Positions 14,729-22,108 of a DNA stretch of 22,469 bases are shown one piece after another. Position numbers and translations under genes: made by a program. The stretch lies in IMG/VR virus record IMGVR_UViG_3300048589_000908, positions 1 through 22,469 of that record; one strand, written 5' to 3'. The DNA comes from a virus. The notes under the pieces were generated by a model. The model was given only the letters and a program-made list of their open reading frames with translations, was not told where the DNA came from and did not search any database. How positions within the stretch are numbered: the stretch's first letter is position 1; the number at the start of each line of letters is the position of its first letter.

Positions 14729-17457
14729 GCCAGGGCCTTTTGCTGCTTGGACGGCGATTGATCGTCAGTGTCACCGGAAGGCGCGGCCTTACGATCGAAC
14801 ATCGCATCGGGATCAAGGCCAAGCGCAAGCATCTCCTTGCGCTCGCGGGCTCGCTGCTGAATGGTCTCGAGATAATCCTCGCCCTGTTCGGAGCATTCGC
14901 GCTCAAGCGTCGACAAACCTGCCGCTAGGCGCTCGGTCGCGGCCGTCGCCTCCTTGTGCGGATCGACCCAGCCGCGACCGGGACCGATCCATTTGGCCGC
15001 GCAATAGGCAGCCTTGGCCTGCGCAAATTCAGGCGCCCCCTTGGGCAGCGTGACGACGCCACGGTCGATCGCTTCTTCCAGCCAGCCAGCATAGATCGGC
15101 GCCATAAAAGCTTGCGCGAAGTGCTCCTTGCGGGCGGTGAAGCCGCGCCAGACTTCGAGTAGAGCCGCGCGGGCCGAGGAATAGTTGACCTGGCCCCAGT
15201 CCATCGACAGCTGCTCATAGGTCATGCCCATGGCGGCTGCCACATTGCGCAGGCTCGCGCGCTCGAAGGCCTCGAATACGCTGTTGGGATGGTTCGGCTT
15301 GGTCAGTGTTACCTTCTCGCCCGGGAACGTAAACGCGATCTTGGCGCCACCGACATTGATCGGTGCGGCCTGGTAATAGTCGAGGCGCTGCTGCTGGTAG
15401 GCTGACAGCTCCTCGCCGCCGCCAAGCGCCGAGGCAAACTGGTCATGATCGAACGGGCTCTCGACAAAAGCCGCCATCACCGCGTTGAGGACGGCAGCCT
15501 GCAGTTCGGCCTCATCGTAGCGCCCGAGCATCCGCAACCGTTTGACGATCGGCGCCAGTACGGAGACGCCACGATACTGGCCGGCGCGGCCCGGTTCGAA
15601 GGCGTGCACCACCACCCGGCGGCCGAAGCTGGTCTCTCGCGGAATGCGCTCCCAGCTCCAGAACATCGGATGAAACACATTCTGGTCGCCCGGATGGGCT
15701 CGACGGATATGATAGGCGAGCGGTTCGCCATGTTCGCCAAGCTCGATGCCCTGCCGGCGCCAATAGGTATCGACCGCGTTGTAGGGATTCGATAGCCGGT
15801 CCGGATCGATCACCTGAACCGCGGTCGCGTATGGTCCGCCGCGCGGCAGCCAGAGAATCGCGGCAAGCGCCTCGCCATCCATCAGTCGATGCCGGACCCG
15901 TGCGTGCCGGCGGCAGAATTCATAGACCCGGTGCTCGGGGACTTCATCCTTCTTGCCGGGCCGAAAGCCGGAATCGATGAACGCGCGGCGGATCACAACG
16001 CCGCCGATCGGCCGCGCCAGAAGTTCGGCGAGATCGGTCCAGACCTCGCCCTGTTCGGTCGCTCCCCAAATCTCGTTCTGCTCGATCAGCCAGCTTTCCT
16101 GGCGGGTGCCGAACCCGCGGATGACATAGACCAGCCGGTTCTTCTGGACGTCGATGCCAGCGGTGAGCAGCAAAACGCCGTCCGGAATCTCACCCGAGCG
16201 GTAAGGCAGCTTCAGACGGGCGACATCCGCCCATTCCGGCGCATCCCCGCCGGTCGGGGCCCACAATTCGCCAAAGCCGCCATTGATGACAGTCTGGACT
16301 TCTTCCTGATCGCCCGAGTTCAACGCCTCGACATAGCGGCCGGCACGCTCGCCGAACGACACGAAAGGCGACGCAAGTCCTGAGACCCAGAAGCTCAGGG
16401 TCGTGCCCTCCGGCGGATCGCCAATCACGCGGCCGTCCGGTTCGATCCGCTGTCCTGGCGCAACATAGACGCCGTGGGCGTTCATCTCGAACTTGTGCTT
16501 CTCCTCGATGACGCCGTCACAATTGGGACATTGCAGAAAAGCGAGCCTCCGCGTCTCGATCGCGGTCGCATCGCGCTCGATGTTCTCTTTGCCGCCCTTC
16601 GGGGTGATGTCGATCTTCGGGATAACCAGGCAATCGAACCGCGGGATGAAATAGTCCTCGCAATGCGGACAGGGCCAGGCCCAATGGTAACGGGTCCCCC
16701 GCTGCCAAAGCTTCCAGATCGGGCTGTCGAGGCCCTCGATGTCGTCCTGCTCGACGACCTTCCAGAATTTAAGCCCCGTTGCCTCGTCTTTCTCGATCTC
16801 GACCGATCCTTCGGTCGGCGTCGACGTCACTCCGAGAGTAAAGTCGGCGTGGGTATCGCCGCGAACCTCAAGGAGGCGTACGGGGTCACCCTCGCCCTTG
16901 ATGTTCTTGGCCATGCCGTCGCGTTCATCGACGATGGCGAGACCTGCCGGATCCGACTTGAGCTGGTTCGCAGAGCCTGCCCAGGCCAGACGCACCGGCA
17001 CGCCGGAGACGATCTTGCGCGTCTTCTTGTTCTTCTTGCCGCGCGCCAGCTTGATCGACAGGCTCGGCGATCGGTTGAGCGCATCGTCGAACCGCGGCTC
17101 GAACTGGTCCGTCACGAAATTTCGGTCGGGGCCTGCATAGATGATCGGCACCGGACGCTGATCGAGCCGCGACAGAATCACATCGATAACAGAATCGGTT
17201 TTGCCCATCTGGCCGCCACAGACGAACACCACGGTATTGTAGCGCGCGTCCTCAAAGGCCCGCATGAACGGGATCATATAAGGGGTCAGCGCCGGGTCCT
17301 TCGGCCCGGGCCGGCCCGATGAGAGCGGATAGACCCGGTTCTCGCGCGCCCACTGGTCAGTCGATACCTTCCTCGTCGGGCGCAGGATCCTCGTCACCCG
17401 ATCGATAAGAACGACGGAGTTTTGCGATGCGGTCGGCCACTTCGGTGAGCGCATCAT
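14725..17457 (-). CDS. Chimeric large terminase (gpA-like) fused in frame to the C-terminal part of a portal protein
   Basis: This 910-residue frame has two parts. Residues 1 to about 518 are a GpA-type large terminase: Walker A 'CGGQMGKTDS' (80-89), Walker B 'LAIVDERDG' (173-181), zinc-ribbon pairs CPHC (263-266) and CPNC (310-313), and the first two acidic nuclease sites, D436 in AGIDVQ and D495 in FIDSG. After 'HRVYEFCRRHARVR' it switches to a lambda-family portal: 'RLMDGEALAAIL', 'AVQVIDPDRLSNP', 'RRVVVHAFEPGRAGQYRGVS' and 'AELQAAVLNAVMAAFVES'. The last part of the terminase nuclease, a gpW-like gene and roughly the first third of the portal are absent. An in-frame deletion fits better than a designed fusion. 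The start at 17457 overlaps the small terminase by 101 bp; GTG codons downstream are alternatives. Confidence 0.88.
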   Translation of the reverse strand: MMRSPKWPTASQNSVVLIDRVTRILRPTRKVSTDQWARENRVYPLSSGRPGPKDPALTPYMIPFMRAFEDARYNTVVFVCGGQMGKTDSVIDVILSRLDQRPVPIIYAGPDRNFVTDQFEPRFDDALNRSPSLSIKLARGKKNKKTRKIVSGVPVRLAWAGSANQLKSDPAGLAIVDERDGMAKNIKGEGDPVRLLEVRGDTHADFTLGVTSTPTEGSVEIEKDEATGLKFWKVVEQDDIEGLDSPIWKLWQRGTRYHWAWPCPHCEDYFIPRFDCLVIPKIDITPKGGKENIERDATAIETRRLAFLQCPNCDGVIEEKHKFEMNAHGVYVAPGQRIEPDGRVIGDPPEGTTLSFWVSGLASPFVSFGERAGRYVEALNSGDQEEVQTVINGGFGELWAPTGGDAPEWADVARLKLPYRSGEIPDGVLLLTAGIDVQKNRLVYVIRGFGTRQESWLIEQNEIWGATEQGEVWTDLAELLARPIGGVVIRRAFIDSGFRPGKKDEVPEHRVYEFCRRHARVRHRLMDGEALAAILWLPRGGPYATAVQVIDPDRLSNPYNAVDTYWRRQGIELGEHGEPLAYHIRRAHPGDQNVFHPMFWSWERIPRETSFGRRVVVHAFEPGRAGQYRGVSVLAPIVKRLRMLGRYDEAELQAAVLNAVMAAFVESPFDHDQFASALGGGEELSAYQQQRLDYYQAAPINVGGAKIAFTFPGEKVTLTKPNHPNSVFEAFERASLRNVAAAMGMTYEQLSMDWGQVNYSSARAALLEVWRGFTARKEHFAQAFMAPIYAGWLEEAIDRGVVTLPKGAPEFAQAKAAYCAAKWIGPGRGWVDPHKEATAATERLAAGLSTLERECSEQGEDYLETIQQRARERKEMLALGLDPDAMFDRKAAPSGDTDDQSPSKQQKALA
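15874..15906 (-). other. Probable deletion junction between terminase and portal
   Basis: The residues around positions 518-528 (HARVRHRLMDG) mark the change from terminase-like to portal-like sequence within one open frame. Upstream, 'VYEFCRRHA' is the strand that precedes the last third of GpA nuclease domains. Downstream, 'MDGEALAAIL' matches the mid-N-terminal region of lambda-type portals. The exact joining base cannot be fixed without homologues. Confidence 0.7.
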
Positions 17458-17878
17458 CCACTTCTCGCTGCAGCTGCTCCCGCTGCTCGATGTTGCGGGT
17501 CAAGCGCGCCGGAATCGCATTGACCCGTGCGACCACGGCGCCCGCCACCTCGTCCACCAGCGTCATGGCTTCCACCAGAGGCACGAGCTCTCGCTCGGTC
17601 TGCGCGACCGCCAGTTCCTCCTTGCGGGTCCGAATATCTTGCAGCCGGCTGAGCGAGGCCGTCTTGCTCGACCGACGCGCTTCGTCCTTCAGGAACCGGA
17701 TATAGCCCTGCACCACATCGACCACGCGGTAGCGGCCGCGCTGGACCTTGGGGATCCAGCCGTCCTTGGACAGCCGCCGGATCCACTCCGGCGTCACCAT
17801 CAAGAGCCGTGCCGCGACCTCGACCGTTATCGTGCCGGCGGCCTCATCGCCGCGCTGCGCGTCCGTGGTTTTCGCCAT
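17357..17878 (-). CDS. Terminase small subunit (Nu1-like)
   Basis: This 173-residue protein starts with a winged-helix DNA-binding domain ('ITVEVAARLLMVTPEWIRRL', 'SKDGWIPKVQRGRYRVVDVV', 'QGYIRFLKDEARR'), as in lambda Nu1. A long helical, charged region follows ('SRLQDIRTRKEELAVAQTER', 'LTRNIEQREQLQREVDDALT') and would mediate oligomerisation. It ends in an acidic tail. It would recognise phage DNA and load the large subunit for packaging. The ATG has no clear Shine-Dalgarno sequence; a palindrome lies seven bases upstream. Its end overlaps the large terminase start by 101 bp. It is the first gene of the late head operon. Confidence 0.9.
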   Translation of the reverse strand: MAKTTDAQRGDEAAGTITVEVAARLLMVTPEWIRRLSKDGWIPKVQRGRYRVVDVVQGYIRFLKDEARRSSKTASLSRLQDIRTRKEELAVAQTERELVPLVEAMTLVDEVAGAVVARVNAIPARLTRNIEQREQLQREVDDALTEVADRIAKLRRSYRSGDEDPAPDEEGID

Positions 17879-17884
17879 TATGCG

Positions 17885-17901
17885 CGATCATTTTGTGATC
17901 G
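17885..17901. promoter_or_regulatory. Palindrome in the leader of the small terminase gene
   Basis: CGATCA and TGATCG are perfect inverted arms separated by TTTTG, six to seven bases before the terminase start codon. This could be an operator for a regulator of the late genes, or a short mRNA hairpin that masks translation initiation, since no Shine-Dalgarno sequence is visible there. Confidence 0.4.
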
Positions 17902-17933
17902 TGGCGCCGCCATCTTTGTAATCAAACGATCCG

Positions 17934-17963
17934 ATTATCTACTTGGCTTTGGCGCCGATTGAA
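17934..17963 (-). promoter_or_regulatory. Possible minus-strand promoter for the head operon
   Basis: On the minus strand, TTCAAT (17963-17958), an 18-bp spacer and GATAAT (17939-17934) form a sigma70-like promoter. The -10 matches five of six consensus bases; the -35 is weak. Transcription would begin near 17927, about 50 bp ahead of the small terminase gene, with the palindrome in the leader. Confidence 0.3.
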
Positions 17964-17995
17964 GCGTGTATGCGGCAACCCCGATGGAGACCGCA

Positions 17996-18217
17996 ATGCG
18001 CCGCAGCCCCGACAACCGCAACGCCCTTGACGCTTTCATGGCCCGCAAGGCGGAGATCGACGCCATGCTCGAACGCCTCAAGGCGCTGAGCGACGACCAC
18101 TTTGGCTGTGCGCCCGATGAGATCGAATGGGGGCATGTGGGCACGCTCGCGCACTACTCCGAACTGCTCAAGCGCATCACCGATTCAGCCTTCAAGGAAG
18201 GCGAATACGCCGAATAA
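17996..18217 (+). CDS. Small conserved-looking hypothetical protein
   Basis: This 73-residue protein (MRRSPDNRNALDAFMARKAE, then 'LERLKALSDDHFGCAPDEIE', 'WGHVGTLAHYSELLKRITDS') is mostly helical, with one Cys. I recall similar short proteins from rhizobial genomes, but no function is known to me. I chose the ATG at 17996 because GGAGA lies seven bases upstream; an earlier in-frame ATG at 17984 lacks such a site. It is on the plus strand, divergent from the terminase operon, and precedes the DUF3489 gene by about 100 bp. The two may be cotranscribed. Confidence 0.7.
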   Translation: MRRSPDNRNALDAFMARKAEIDAMLERLKALSDDHFGCAPDEIEWGHVGTLAHYSELLKRITDSAFKEGEYAE

Positions 18218-18279
18218 GCGCTTCGGCTCCTCCCCATCGCCCTGCACCGTCATGGCCCGCGGGGCTCAGGCCGGTGGCA

Positions 18280-18300
18280 GGGCCGCGATGGTCGTGGCCC
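18280..18300 (+). promoter_or_regulatory. Strong RNA hairpin in the leader of the DUF3489 gene
   Basis: GGGCCGCGA and TCGTGGCCC pair over nine bases as RNA (one G-U pair) around a TGG loop. It lies eight bases before the AAAGGAG ribosome-binding site of the next gene. A smaller hairpin (GCCC-GCG-GGGC) precedes it at 18255-18265. No T run follows, so it is not a classical terminator. It could regulate translation or stabilise the downstream mRNA. Confidence 0.45.
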
Positions 18301-18321
18301 GTCTGCCAAAGGAGCGATGTC

Positions 18322-18603
18322 ATGACTTCACGTTCGAAGAAATCCAAGAGCCAGGCGCGGAAGTTCGCAAAACCGAAGAAACAGAAAACGCCACGCGCCC
18401 GCGAGAACAGCAAGCAAGCGCAGCTCGTCGCGATGCTACGAGACACCAAGGGCGCCACCATCGACGAGATCGCCAAGGCGCTGTCCTGGCAGCCGCACAC
18501 CGTGCGGGGCGCTATGGCCGGGGCGCTGAAGAAGAAGCTCGGGCTTGAGGTAACCTCGGAGAAGGACGACAAGCGCGGGCGCGTCTACCGCATCGGAAGC
18601 TAG
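18322..18603 (+). CDS. DUF3489-type protein, putative winged-helix
   Basis: This 93-residue protein has a very basic N-terminus (MTSRSKKSKSQARKFAKPKK). A compact helical domain follows: 'KQAQLVAMLRDTKGATIDEI', 'AKALSWQPHTVRGAMAGALK', then a two-stranded wing ('LGLEVTSEKDDKRGRVYRI'). This is the DUF3489 pattern and reads like a small winged helix that could bind DNA or RNA; its function is not known. The ATG follows AAAGGAG with ideal spacing. In other alphaproteobacterial genomes such genes tend to occur near phage or recombinase genes. It ends 11 bp from the convergent methyltransferase gene. Confidence 0.88.
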   Translation: MTSRSKKSKSQARKFAKPKKQKTPRARENSKQAQLVAMLRDTKGATIDEIAKALSWQPHTVRGAMAGALKKKLGLEVTSEKDDKRGRVYRIGS

Positions 18604-18614
18604 ATTAGTAGCAA

Positions 18615-19871
18615 TCAACCGTGCGACTGCGGAAACATCTGACCGGTGGCGGCGTGCCTTGCGCTGCCGCCGGTTGCTTCCTGCCAGCGGGCGACAATGA
18701 CGTCGGCATATTTCGGATCAAGCTCGATCAGCCTCGCCCGCCGTCCTGCACGCTCCGCCGCGATCAGCGTGGTGCCTGAGCCGCCGAACGGGTCGAGCAC
18801 GATGTCGCGGCTCTTGGACGAGTTGCGGATCGCCCGCTCGACCAGTGCCACCGGCTTCATCGTCGGATGCAGATCATTTTTCGCCGGCTTATCAAAAAAC
18901 CACACGTCGCCCTGATCGCGGGCGCCGCACCAATAGTGGTCGGCGCCGTCCTTCCAGCCATAGAGGATCGGCTCGTACTGGCGCTGATAATCAGACCGGC
19001 CAAGCGTGAAGGTGTTCTTGGCCCAGATCACGAAGGTCGACCATTTGCCGCCGGCTTTGCGGAAGGCCTGCTGCAGCGCGTCTAATTCGGATGACGACAT
19101 GCAGACGTATACGGCACCCTTGGTGACGGTGAGGATGTTGACGCAGGCGTCGTAGAGGAACGCCCCAAACTCCAGGCCGAGATTGTCGTTCAGGATCGGC
19201 CGGTTCTTCCCACGCTTTTTGTCCTCAGCCGAATTTGCGTAGTTCACGCCATAGGGTGGGTCGCAGAACGTCATGTCCGCGAGCTCACCATCCAGCACCT
19301 TCTCGACGTCGCTCAGCACCGTGGCGTCGCCACAGAGGACCCTGTGCTCGCCACAGATCCACAGATCGCCAGGGCGGCTGATCGGGTCTGCCGGCGGCTC
19401 GGGCGCCTTGTCAGGGTCGCCGTCGAGGTCGGCGCCGACCTGCAGCAGTCTGTCGAGTTCGTTTTTGGAGAAGCCGGTCAACGTCAGATCGAAACCGGCC
19501 TCGCGCAGATCGCCGAGCTCAAGCCGCAGGAGCTCATCGCTCCATTCACTTGCTTCCGTCAGCCGGTTGTCGGCGATCGCGTAGGCCTGGCACTGCGCCT
19601 CGGTCCAGCCGCGGGCGACAATCGTCGGCACATCGACGATGCCCTCCAGCCTGGCGGCGTCAAGCCGGCCGTGGCCGGCGATCAGCATGCCGCTTTCGCG
19701 CACCAGCACCGGCATGGTCCAGCCGAATTCGCGGAGCGAGGCTCGGATTTGCTCGACCTGTTCGGGGCTGTGAACGCGGGCGTTGCGCGGGTTCACGGTC
19801 AACCGCTCGATCGGCCACAGTTCGACCTTGGCCGCAGGCCAGGCGATCGACGGTTTGACGAGGGAATTCAT
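18615..19871 (-). CDS. ParB-domain DNA methyltransferase (N4/N6 class)
   Basis: This 418-residue protein has two domains. Residues about 19-105 are a ParB/sulfiredoxin-like N-terminal domain ('LWPIERLTVNPRNARVHSPE', 'LIAGHGRLDAARLEGI', 'QAYAIADNRLTEASEW'). Residues about 165-400 are an adenine-N6 or cytosine-N4 methyltransferase: catalytic DPPY at 204-207 (CDPPYGVNY), 'HPTMKPVALVERAI' at 335-348, and the SAM-binding DPFGGSGTT at 360-368. The DPPY motif precedes the FxGxG motif, as in beta-class enzymes. Such orphan methyltransferases are common in phages and probably protect phage DNA from host restriction or mark it for packaging. No restriction enzyme partner is visible. The target sequence cannot be predicted from this. 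Confidence 0.95.
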   Translation of the reverse strand: MNSLVKPSIAWPAAKVELWPIERLTVNPRNARVHSPEQVEQIRASLREFGWTMPVLVRESGMLIAGHGRLDAARLEGIVDVPTIVARGWTEAQCQAYAIADNRLTEASEWSDELLRLELGDLREAGFDLTLTGFSKNELDRLLQVGADLDGDPDKAPEPPADPISRPGDLWICGEHRVLCGDATVLSDVEKVLDGELADMTFCDPPYGVNYANSAEDKKRGKNRPILNDNLGLEFGAFLYDACVNILTVTKGAVYVCMSSSELDALQQAFRKAGGKWSTFVIWAKNTFTLGRSDYQRQYEPILYGWKDGADHYWCGARDQGDVWFFDKPAKNDLHPTMKPVALVERAIRNSSKSRDIVLDPFGGSGTTLIAAERAGRRARLIELDPKYADVIVARWQEATGGSARHAATGQMFPQSHG

Positions 19872-19929
19872 CGATTTTGCGAGCTTTTTGCGGGGTCAAA
19901 ACCCAACCAAACTGAGAATTTTCGAACTG

Positions 19930-19947
19930 GAAAAACGCGCGTTTTTC
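19930..19947. promoter_or_regulatory. Perfect 18-bp palindrome upstream of the methyltransferase gene
   Basis: GAAAAACGCGCGTTTTTC is a perfect 18-bp palindrome 58 bp before the methyltransferase start codon, inside a 138-bp gap that is clearly more AT-rich than its surroundings. A dimeric repressor site fits this shape. It could alternatively act as a weak terminator for the gene before it (gpZ), as the hairpin would be followed by only a short T run. Confidence 0.45.
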
Positions 19948-20009
19948 GGGCGGCGGCGCCACCGCTTGTGAGGCCCCCAAAGGAAGGACCCGTTGACTTG
20001 CTCCGAGCG

Positions 20010-20540
20010 TCAGCGCGACAGCATGCGTCCGATCTCGTGGCCAACGCGTGCGATGATGCTGCTGACGCCCCTGTGCCAAGCGGCAGCGCTGTAGTCCTTC
20101 ACCAGCTCGCGTCCGAGGTTGGGGCCATAGAGCCAGCGGATCGGCAGGCGCTTGTTCGACGTTCGAATGAAGGCGCGACCAAACCGCGGCACGATGAATG
20201 CGTGCCGGAATATGCGGCGCTTGTTCCAGGGCGCAGCCGACACGCCCTTGCCGCGCTGCTTGCCACCGAACCAGGCGATGTTGGTTTCCTCTCCGCGCGC
20301 CTTGAGTTGATAGGTCAAGCTTGCCGGCGTCGAACGGATGGTAGCCATCGCTTTGTCGATCGCGCCGTATTTGATGCCGGTCTGCTTGACCAGAGTGCGC
20401 TTGACCTGTGTTCGCCCCTTGTCGCCCTCGTGGTTCAGCGCGCGTGACATGGCGGTGCGGGCTTGGCCCTCGCCCAGAGCGGCAAGTTGATTACCGTATC
20501 GCGCCAGGACTTGGTCCGTGGCGTTGATGATTAATTTCAT
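20010..20540 (-). CDS. Minor tail protein Z-like (gpZ family)
   Basis: This 176-residue basic protein matches the gpZ pattern: N-terminal helices ('YGNQLAALGEGQARTAMSRA', 'LNHEGDKGRTQVKRTLVKQT'), the middle 'AMATIRSTPASLTYQLKARG', and 'APWNKRRIFRHAFIVPRFGR' with C-terminal 'PIRWLYGPNLGRELVKDY'. Lambda gpZ joins the tail to the head. Here the gene is far from the other connector genes, upstream of the methyltransferase. No clear ribosome-binding site is visible. The 175-bp gap before it (20541-20715) has no gene; a TTGACG at 20639-20634 is a possible but weak promoter element. Confidence 0.82.
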   Translation of the reverse strand: MKLIINATDQVLARYGNQLAALGEGQARTAMSRALNHEGDKGRTQVKRTLVKQTGIKYGAIDKAMATIRSTPASLTYQLKARGEETNIAWFGGKQRGKGVSAAPWNKRRIFRHAFIVPRFGRAFIRTSNKRLPIRWLYGPNLGRELVKDYSAAAWHRGVSSIIARVGHEIGRMLSR

Positions 20541-20715
20541 CGCAGTGATGTGGTCGGTTTCGATCCGTCCCGCCGTCGGTTCGTTGGCGCATTAGTGGAC
20601 CGTGGTGAAATGAGTAGACTTGCATCGGACACCCGTCAATTTGAAATCGAACGCCCGCTGCATTTTGTCTGCAAGCGATTGATCCGACTCAAGAATCACA
20701 ACGAAGATCGTTGTC

Positions 20716-21258
20716 TCATCGCCCGTCTGTTTCGCGAATGCCGTAGTGCTTCATCAGGACACCAAGGGCTGCGAGCAGTATCCCCTGCGCGCTTTCCTGC
20801 CGCACCGGTCGTCCGCTCCAACCCCGGCGGAGCGCCCACTCGCGGATCGAGGTCTGCATGCCGACGACATGCCAGACGCATGAGCCGGCCGGCGAACCAT
20901 GTCCACCGAGAGCGTCGAGCGCTTTCGCCACGCGTTCGCGTGCGGCGATCTGTGTATCGCTAAAGTCAGCGGGGCGATATTTGCCGGGAGTTGGCCTCGC
21001 CATGAGCATCAGATTTGATCGCGGCATGGAATCGAAGCAGGCGATCGTAAACGCGGCCTGGAAGTCACGCGCCGCATCATGCATCGCAGGCGTGATCGCC
21101 CTCGATCGCAGCATGAGCCCGAGCGTGTCGACGGTCCGGTGATGGGTGACTTTAATGCCGTTGGGGTCGAACTCTGTAACCGTTCGTGTTGTGCGCCGCT
21201 GGCCGGCGGGAGCGCTGTTTTTTGAGCCGCGGACTTTCCGCTTCTGCTTCGTCGTCAT
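20716..21258 (-). CDS. DUF6456-like phage protein, putative regulator
   Basis: This 180-residue protein has a basic N-terminus (TTKQKRKVRGSKNSAPAGQR). Its C-terminal domain is of a type I associate with alphaproteobacterial DUF6456 proteins: 'ARERVAKALDALGGHGSPAG', 'SCVWHVVGMQTSIREWALRR', 'GWSGRPVRQESAQGILLAAL', 'GVLMKHYGI'. The middle holds 'AITPAMHDAARDFQAAF'. The related host proteins are linked to transcription control, so a role in phage gene regulation is possible but not established. The ATG overlaps the stop of the TSCPD gene (ATGA). The 3' end faces a gene-free gap. Confidence 0.8.
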   Translation of the reverse strand: MTTKQKRKVRGSKNSAPAGQRRTTRTVTEFDPNGIKVTHHRTVDTLGLMLRSRAITPAMHDAARDFQAAFTIACFDSMPRSNLMLMARPTPGKYRPADFSDTQIAARERVAKALDALGGHGSPAGSCVWHVVGMQTSIREWALRRGWSGRPVRQESAQGILLAALGVLMKHYGIRETDGR

Positions 21259-21539
21259 GGCTGTCTCGACTCTCGGGCGATCAAGTCAGCAAGCGCACCG
21301 ATGATAGAGGCGGGCGTTTCACCGTCGCCGATCCGGCCCATGCTGGCGGCGAGGGCATCAGGCGACACGCCGTGCTGGAGGAGCAGCGACAGCGCGACAC
21401 AAGCATCGTCAAGGAGGCGTTCCATGGCGGAGCCGATCTTGGCGCCATGCGTGAACACTTCGCCGATGCGATCGTTTGCGACATCGAAGCCAAGCGTGAC
21501 CGAGTAGTTGTTCGCCTCGTAGACGAATTGCATGGTCAT
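21255..21539 (-). CDS. TSCPD-domain-like small protein
   Basis: This 94-residue protein (MTMQFVYEANNYSVTLGFDV, then 'RIGEVFTHGAKIGSAMERLL', 'DDACVALSLLLQHGVSPDAL') matches the TSCPD-type domain found at the end of some ribonucleotide reductases and as small free-standing alphaproteobacterial proteins. The last part (ASIIGALADLIARESRQP) is a helix. I chose the start at 21539, where the domain begins; a start at 21605 would overlap the resolvase gene. Its stop overlaps the next gene, so the pair are cotranslated. Its function is not known. Confidence 0.8.
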   Translation of the reverse strand: MTMQFVYEANNYSVTLGFDVANDRIGEVFTHGAKIGSAMERLLDDACVALSLLLQHGVSPDALAASMGRIGDGETPASIIGALADLIARESRQP

Positions 21540-21571
21540 GCTTGGCCGTCGGTCAGGCAGGCGTGTCCTGG

Positions 21572-22108
21572 TCACGACACGCCTCCATAGTTCTCGATTG
21601 CCCACAGCAGGATCGAGATTGCGTCGGCCTCGTTGTCGTCGGCCGGCGCGAAGCCGCGTGCCTTTACCGCGGCGATGACCGCTCGCTTGTCGGCGTTGCC
21701 CTTGCCGGTGATGAATCGCTTGATCGTGCCTACCGGCACGCCCTGGTAAGGGACGTCGCGGAATTCGGCCCAGGCTTCGAGGTGGGCGAGAAAACCGCCG
21801 TACACGTGGGCCGCCAGCGTGCCGGCATGTGCACGCACTTCCTCGAAGAACACCGCGCCGATCGGGCCTGAGCTCTCGGCGAGTTCACTGAGCCAATGAT
21901 TGAACCGCAGGAAGGCCATGCCGCCGCCTTCGAAGCGGTTTGGCCGAAACTGCTGCATGCCGCTGGTGATGGCGCCGTCGGCGCCACGAAGCGCCCAACC
22001 CGTGTGCGAGCCGAGGTCAAGGGCAAGGACGGCCGATCCTTGATCGCAAAAGAGCTTCGCGGCAGGCTCACGAGCCCGCGACGGCAGAGATGCTTGGGAG
22101 AAGTTCAC
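21572..22108 (-). CDS. RuvC-like Holliday junction resolvase (RNase H fold)
   Basis: This 178-residue protein has the RuvC/phage resolvase pattern: 'VLALDLGSHTGWAL' with D31, then 'AVFFEEVRAHAGTLAAHVYG' with E89/E90, 'GVPVGTIKRFITGKGNADKR' and a C-terminal acidic cluster 'PADDNEADAISILLWA' (D157, D158, E160, D162). All expected acidic positions are present, so it should cleave branched DNA during phage replication or packaging. The start is a GTG at 22108 with no strong Shine-Dalgarno sequence; the first 25 residues precede the fold and may not all be translated. It heads the early block next to the repeat region. Confidence 0.9.
   Translation of the reverse strand: MNFSQASLPSRAREPAAKLFCDQGSAVLALDLGSHTGWALRGADGAITSGMQQFRPNRFEGGGMAFLRFNHWLSELAESSGPIGAVFFEEVRAHAGTLAAHVYGGFLAHLEAWAEFRDVPYQGVPVGTIKRFITGKGNADKRAVIAAVKARGFAPADDNEADAISILLWAIENYGGVS

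Noticed and set aside
20550-20963. Plus-strand open frame over the gap before gpZ
   Set aside because: Half of it is antisense to the DUF6456-like gene; no ribosome-binding site or family pattern was found.
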